Shown one piece after another: positions 6,157 through 8,957 of a stretch of DNA of 8,957 bases. A program made the translations under genes and the position numbers. Numbering within the stretch: the stretch's first letter is position 1; every line of letters begins with the position of its first letter. The stretch spans positions 1 to 8,957 of the forward strand of contig JAKOSS010000563.1 of NCBI GenBank assembly GCA_029777145.1, given 5' to 3'. The notes under the pieces are model-generated. The model was not told the DNA's origin, did no database searches, and saw only the letters and a list, made by a program, of their open reading frames with translations. Source of the DNA: Acidobacteriota bacterium. GTDB taxonomy: Bacteria > Acidobacteriota > Blastocatellia > Pyrinomonadales > Pyrinomonadaceae.

Positions 6157-6867
6157 ATGATGGATGAAAAACTAGGACATTATTTCCGTCGGAATGATCT
6201 CTCGGCATATTCGTTCCGCGAGCGCCTGCTGATCAAACTCGCGGACATCGTGTTTTATTCCGTGATCGGTCTATTTGGGATGACTTACCGTCTCGAAACG
6301 GACGACGAAGCGGATCCGGCTAAGGCCAATTTGGACGAACCCGTGATCGTCGCAGCTTGGCACGAGCATATTTTTGCCGGCAGTTTCCTTCTTCGCGGCA
6401 GGGACCTCGTGGTTATGGTGTCCCAAAGTTTTGACGGTGAGTACATCGCTCGCCTCGCGACCAGATTCGGAATCGGCTCGGTCCGCGGATCGTCAACTCG
6501 TGGAGGAATTGGCGCATTGATCGCTCTAACGCGGGTGATCAACGAAGGATTGTCGGTGATTCTCACGGTCGACGGTCCGAAAGGACCTGCACGTATCGTC
6601 AAGCGCGGAGTCTGCGCTCTGGCAAAACAAACCGGAGCGCCGATTTTGCCGGTTGCGGTCGAACCGTCCAGGTACTGGACCATCGGCAGTTGGGATCGGA
6701 TGCGCATTCCGATGCCGTTTGCCCGACTTCGTCAGTATTGCGGCAAACCGATCGTTGTCGGGCCCGCCGACGACGTCGACACGAAACTCACGGAAGTCCA
6801 GGCCGCACTTGACGAACTCAATCAAGCTGGTGAATCATGGCGTCAAAGCCTTAAGTCTTCCCACTAA
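6157..6867 (+). CDS. Lysophospholipid acyltransferase family protein (DUF374)
   Basis: The protein has 236 residues, the normal size for DUF374 members of the LPLAT superfamily. These transfer acyl groups to lipid or glycolipid acceptors at the inner membrane. A hydrophobic stretch at about 28-43 may bind the membrane. Motifs follow in family order: AAWHEH with the presumed catalytic His69 (66-71), VSQSFDGEYIARL (88-100), VRGSSTRGG (109-117), TVDGPKGPARIVKRG (137-151) and LAKQTGAPILPVAVE. The C-terminal part has the typical WDRMRIPMPFARLRQYCGKPI. The exact acceptor cannot be read from sequence; lipid A-like or phospholipid acylation is inferred. The start is ATG 6157, immediately followed by a second ATG. 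AAAGGA lies rather far upstream (6136-6141), so the second ATG is equally possible. It reads away from the regulatory switch gene and is followed 80 bases later by the OmpA-type gene. Confidence 0.9.
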   Translation: MMDEKLGHYFRRNDLSAYSFRERLLIKLADIVFYSVIGLFGMTYRLETDDEADPAKANLDEPVIVAAWHEHIFAGSFLLRGRDLVVMVSQSFDGEYIARLATRFGIGSVRGSSTRGGIGALIALTRVINEGLSVILTVDGPKGPARIVKRGVCALAKQTGAPILPVAVEPSRYWTIGSWDRMRIPMPFARLRQYCGKPIVVGPADDVDTKLTEVQAALDELNQAGESWRQSLKSSH

Positions 6868-6884
6868 CGAATATTGCCCCTAAT

Positions 6885-6904
6885 CGAGTGACGGCCGTCG
6901 CTCG
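6885..6904 (+). promoter_or_regulatory. Twenty-base palindrome / hairpin between acyltransferase and OmpA-type genes
   Basis: The sequence is self-complementary over 20 bases if one U-G pair is allowed. As RNA it folds into an eight-base-pair stem (CGAGUGAC with GUCGCUCG) closed by GGCC. Its core, GACGGCCGTC, is a perfect ten-base palindrome in DNA. It starts 18 bases after the acyltransferase stop. No U tract follows, so it could be an operator or a processing or attenuating hairpin rather than an intrinsic terminator. Confidence 0.5.
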
Positions 6905-6947
6905 TGGCCTGCATTTCGGGTCGATCTTAAAAACAGGGAGAAGAGAT

Positions 6948-8543
6948 ATGTTCGAATCGATCATTAATAATGCTCGGGACAATTTCGGTTTGGGCGACAA
7001 GGCGGGAAGTCTCGTGTCGTCGCTGTTGGGCATCATCGCGAATCCGGCAAACGGCGGATTTTCGGGATTTGTGGAGCGATTCCGCGAGGCGGGATTAGGC
7101 GAAGCCGTGGATTCTTGGATCGGCGATGGCTCGAACCAGCCGATCACCGACCAGGAAGTCGAATCGGCTTTCGGAAGCGAAACCGTCGACGAGATTGCCG
7201 AACAGTCGGGTCTCGACCGAACGGTTGCCGTTTCGGCATTGGGAACGATCACGCCGCAGATAATCAATGCACTGACGCCCGACGCGAAGATTCCTGACGA
7301 CGAAAGCCTGATGAAGCGGATTGCCGGATTTCTTTCGGAGTTCGGAGGCGCGGTCGGCGCAGCCGTTCTCGGGGGATTGGCTTCGGCCGGCGCACTTGCC
7401 GGATCGGCCGCCGAGAAGGCCGGAGACGTCGCCGGCGCGGCCATTGAAGCGGGCAAGGATGTTGTCGGGAAAGGCGCGGATCTGGTCGGCGACGCCGCCG
7501 GAGCCACCGTCGATGCCGGCAAAAAGGTGGTCGGCGCGGTCGGAGACGTCTTTGAAGGCGATTCTGACGGCGGCGGAATTCTGCGATGGCTCTTGCCGCT
7601 TCTGATCCTCGTCGGTCTCGTGATCCTCGGCGTCTGGTTCTGCGGGAAGTCGACTCCGACACAGCCCGCGACGAACGCTTCAAAGTCGAATTCAAATGCG
7701 ATGCCGACTGCTAAGTCGGTCGAATCGAGTTTTTCGATCACGGCGAAGGACGGAAAGTACGCAGCAACAGGCGTCGTTGCTGATCAAAAGACGTTCGACG
7801 AGATCAAGGCGAAGCTTGAATCGCAATTCGGCGCGGGCAATGTCGATCTGACCGGACTCAGGGTCGATGCGTCGGCGAAACCGTTCGCAATCGGCTGGTG
7901 GGACAACTTCCAAAAACTGCTGCCGAACCTGAAGGACTGGAAGAACGGAACGCTGTCATTCGCCGGAAACGCGATCACCGTGGCGACGGGGCTTCCGGCA
8001 GCCGCGCTCGATCAGCTGAAATCGTTGTTCACCGGCTGGACATTGCCGACGATCGACGCCGGCGTGAAACGAACCTTGACCGAGGTCGCGCTTCCCGACG
8101 GCACAAAACTCCAGGCGTATCCGGGCGGAATCGAGGATCAGCTGATCAAGTTCATTGGATCCGACGAATTCAAGAACGGCACGTCCGAAACTTTGAAGAA
8201 CAAGTGGTTCAATTTCGACGATCTGAACTTCGAGTTTGGAACGACGAAACTCGCGCCCGAGTCAAAACGCCAGTTGGACAATATCGTCGCGATCCTCAAG
8301 GCGTTTCCTGACGTGAAGATCAAGATCGGCGGATACACGGACCGGAAAGGCGACGACGCAGCCAACAAAAAGCTGTCTGACGATCGTGCCAAGGCCGTCA
8401 AAGCGGCTCTCGAGAAAGCGGGTGTCGGATCTCAGGTTCCTGAGGCCGAGGGCTACGGCGAACAGTTCGCGACGGTCGCCGAAACCGCCAGCGACGACGA
8501 ACGCAAGGTCGATCGCAAGACCGCGATCCGGCTCTTGAAATAG
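6948..8543 (+). CDS. YidB-like / transmembrane / OmpA multidomain envelope protein
   Basis: The protein has 531 residues from ATG 6948, chosen because GGGAGAAGAG sits just upstream. A GTG at 6888 in the same frame would add 20 residues, overlaps a palindrome and has no ribosome site. Domain order: a YidB-like domain (about 1-125) with the pattern GGFSGFVERFREAGLG, SWIGDGSNQPIT and a downstream LTPDAK; an Ala/Gly-rich amphipathic stretch (about 135-200); a transmembrane helix (214-232, WLLPLLILVGLVILGVWFC); a BON-like alpha/beta segment (about 258-365); and an OmpA C-terminal domain (about 421-531). The OmpA domain has the peptidoglycan-binding pattern GYTDRKGD with Asp465 and LSDDRAKAV with Arg480. 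No signal peptide was seen. The topology is probably N-terminus in the cytoplasm, with the OmpA domain in the periplasm holding the cell wall. The exact role is unknown. Confidence 0.92.
   Translation: MFESIINNARDNFGLGDKAGSLVSSLLGIIANPANGGFSGFVERFREAGLGEAVDSWIGDGSNQPITDQEVESAFGSETVDEIAEQSGLDRTVAVSALGTITPQIINALTPDAKIPDDESLMKRIAGFLSEFGGAVGAAVLGGLASAGALAGSAAEKAGDVAGAAIEAGKDVVGKGADLVGDAAGATVDAGKKVVGAVGDVFEGDSDGGGILRWLLPLLILVGLVILGVWFCGKSTPTQPATNASKSNSNAMPTAKSVESSFSITAKDGKYAATGVVADQKTFDEIKAKLESQFGAGNVDLTGLRVDASAKPFAIGWWDNFQKLLPNLKDWKNGTLSFAGNAITVATGLPAAALDQLKSLFTGWTLPTIDAGVKRTLTEVALPDGTKLQAYPGGIEDQLIKFIGSDEFKNGTSETLKNKWFNFDDLNFEFGTTKLAPESKRQLDNIVAILKAFPDVKIKIGGYTDRKGDDAANKKLSDDRAKAVKAALEKAGVGSQVPEAEGYGEQFATVAETASDDERKVDRKTAIRLLK
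7407..7538 (+). repeat. Two 22-residue Ala/Gly-rich repeats within the OmpA-type protein
   Basis: Residues 154-175 and 176-197 of the encoded protein align without gaps at 12 of 22 positions. Each is built of two 11-residue halves, for example AIEAGKDVVGK and TVDAGKKVVGA. The 11-residue period and the alternation of small, hydrophobic and charged residues suggest an amphipathic helix like that of LEA or apolipoprotein repeats, placed just before the membrane helix. Confidence 0.75.
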
Positions 8544-8555
8544 AAAAGCAAACGG

Positions 8556-8620
8556 CCGCGGATTTCGAAGATGGCGCGGATCTTTTTCAGATTGATCTGC
8601 GTCATCCGCGTGATCCGCGG
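8556..8620. repeat. Large imperfect inverted repeat (CCGCGGAT type), element A
   Basis: The left arm 8556-8582 and right arm 8594-8620 are complementary at 21 of 27 positions around an 11-base T-rich loop. Each arm begins or ends with CCGCGG, and in the right arm the word ATCCGCG recurs nine bases apart. It starts 12 bases after the OmpA-type stop codon and could act as a bidirectional terminator between convergent genes, or be a dispersed REP-like element. Confidence 0.7.
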
Positions 8621-8638
8621 CTTCGAAAGAAGTTTTTG

Positions 8639-8750
8639 ACCGCGAAACGACGCGAAAATGTGTTGCCCGAATCGGCGGTGAAAACGGTCTCAGTTGCCGT
8701 TCGTCGATCTATGCGTCCATTTGTTTTCGCGTTTTTCGCGTAATTCGCGG
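8639..8750. repeat. Second inverted repeat set (CCGCGAA type), element B
   Basis: The left part (8639-8660) carries CGCGAAACGA then CGCGAAAATG. The right part (8718-8750) carries the inverse word, TTCGCG, three times at nine-base spacing. The arms are inverted relative to each other but differ by one unit in length. The 57 bases between them contain a smaller bulged stem (CGAATCGGC near 8669 against GCCGTTCG near 8694). The 3'-to-3' spacer 8544-8768 holds nothing else I can identify and no gene. Confidence 0.6.
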
Positions 8751-8768
8751 GAAGACGCTTTTCCGCTC

Positions 8769-8957
8769 TTATTCCCGCGCGAGGTAATTCGCGGTCAGGA
8801 TCACGAACGAGATCCAAATGAGATCGGCGAGGAGAAGGTGCCCGACCTGCATCAAGATCGGTCCGAGTGTCAGCAGCGTCAGAGCGCCGAAGGCGAGTTG
8901 AGCGATGAGAATAATGCTTACGACATTCGACCACCGGCCGACGCGTACGTCGCCGTC
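8769..8957 (-). CDS. C-terminal end of a CtaA/COX15-like heme A synthase, partial
   Basis: An open minus-strand frame runs from the right edge to TAA at 8769-8771 and encodes the last 62 residues. It shows two hydrophobic helices, VVSIILIAQLAFGALTLL and HLLLADLIWISFVILTANYL, joined by a short loop with the order LGPILMQVGHLLLAD. A histidine at the start of the last helix followed by LLLADL, after an AQLAFGALTLL helix, is characteristic of the C-terminal half of CtaA/COX15. Those membrane proteins oxidise heme O to heme A for cytochrome oxidase, and this histidine would be a heme ligand. The rest lies outside the window. An aerobic respiratory chain with heme A oxidases is implied if this is right. 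Confidence 0.7.
   Translation of the reverse strand, partial: DGDVRVGRWSNVVSIILIAQLAFGALTLLTLGPILMQVGHLLLADLIWISFVILTANYLARE

Noticed and set aside
6888..6947. GTG 6888 as the start of the OmpA-type protein
   Set aside because: There is no Shine-Dalgarno before it and it lies within the 20-base palindrome. ATG 6948 has GGGAGAAGAG immediately upstream and begins the YidB-like domain directly.
6851..7741. Minus-strand open frame (296 codons) rich in Pro, Ala and Ser opposite the OmpA-type gene
   Set aside because: Its low-complexity Pro/Ala composition is the complement of the Ala/Gly-rich coding stretch on the plus strand. It has no ribosome site or motif.
8602..8934. Minus-strand frame of 110 codons across the right-hand spacer
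   Set aside because: It runs through the inverted repeats and out of frame with the CtaA/COX15-like tail, which has clear membrane helices. Its Arg-rich translation has no family resemblance.

Overview
The window looks like chromosomal housekeeping and envelope DNA from a free-living Gram-negative bacterium. Base composition is moderately GC-rich, signal peptides and a lipobox are typical of diderms, and there is an OmpA-type peptidoglycan-binding protein. My best guess is Acidobacteriota, class Blastocatellia (Pyrinomonadaceae-like). That rests on the combination of gene families and the style of intergenic repeats, not on a marker gene, so it is an inference.

Layout: (1) The 3' end of a plus-strand gene (1-139), possibly a LarA/DUF2088-type lactate racemase-like protein. 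(2) A repeat-bearing 3'-to-3' spacer (140-326). (3) A block of five minus-strand genes read from 6064 down to 327. In transcription order these are a receiver-plus-HATPase regulatory protein, glutamine-dependent NAD+ synthetase (nadE), a TPR lipoprotein, a SIMPL/DUF541 secreted protein and a large secreted beta-propeller-like protein. The last three are joined by ATGA stop/start overlaps and form a tight envelope operon. (4) A 92-base divergent intergenic region (6065-6156). (5) Two plus-strand genes: a DUF374-type lysophospholipid acyltransferase (6157-6867) and a YidB-TM-OmpA multidomain envelope protein (6948-8543). (6) A second 3'-to-3' spacer (8544-8768) filled with inverted CGCG-rich repeats. 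(7) The C-terminal end of a minus-strand CtaA/COX15-like heme A synthase (8769-8957), running off the right edge.

Functionally, most of the window concerns the cell envelope: phospholipid acylation, an OmpA anchor, and three exported proteins of unknown role. NAD synthesis and a cytoplasmic switch protein lie upstream on the same strand. I see no phage, transposase, CRISPR, toxin-antitoxin or defence genes, and no RNA gene. I did not find an obvious new multi-gene system.

The most unusual signal is local. The 5' ends of the TPR-lipoprotein and SIMPL genes are a recent duplication covering most of the signal-peptide coding sequence (49 of 51 bases identical) plus the Shine-Dalgarno region. 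A net three-base difference removes the ATG from the lipoprotein copy, leaving a gene that apparently must start at AUU or at a UUG contributed by an upstream repeat. A second signal is a family of seven-base tandem repeats (GATTTNN-like units) recurring in several spacers.
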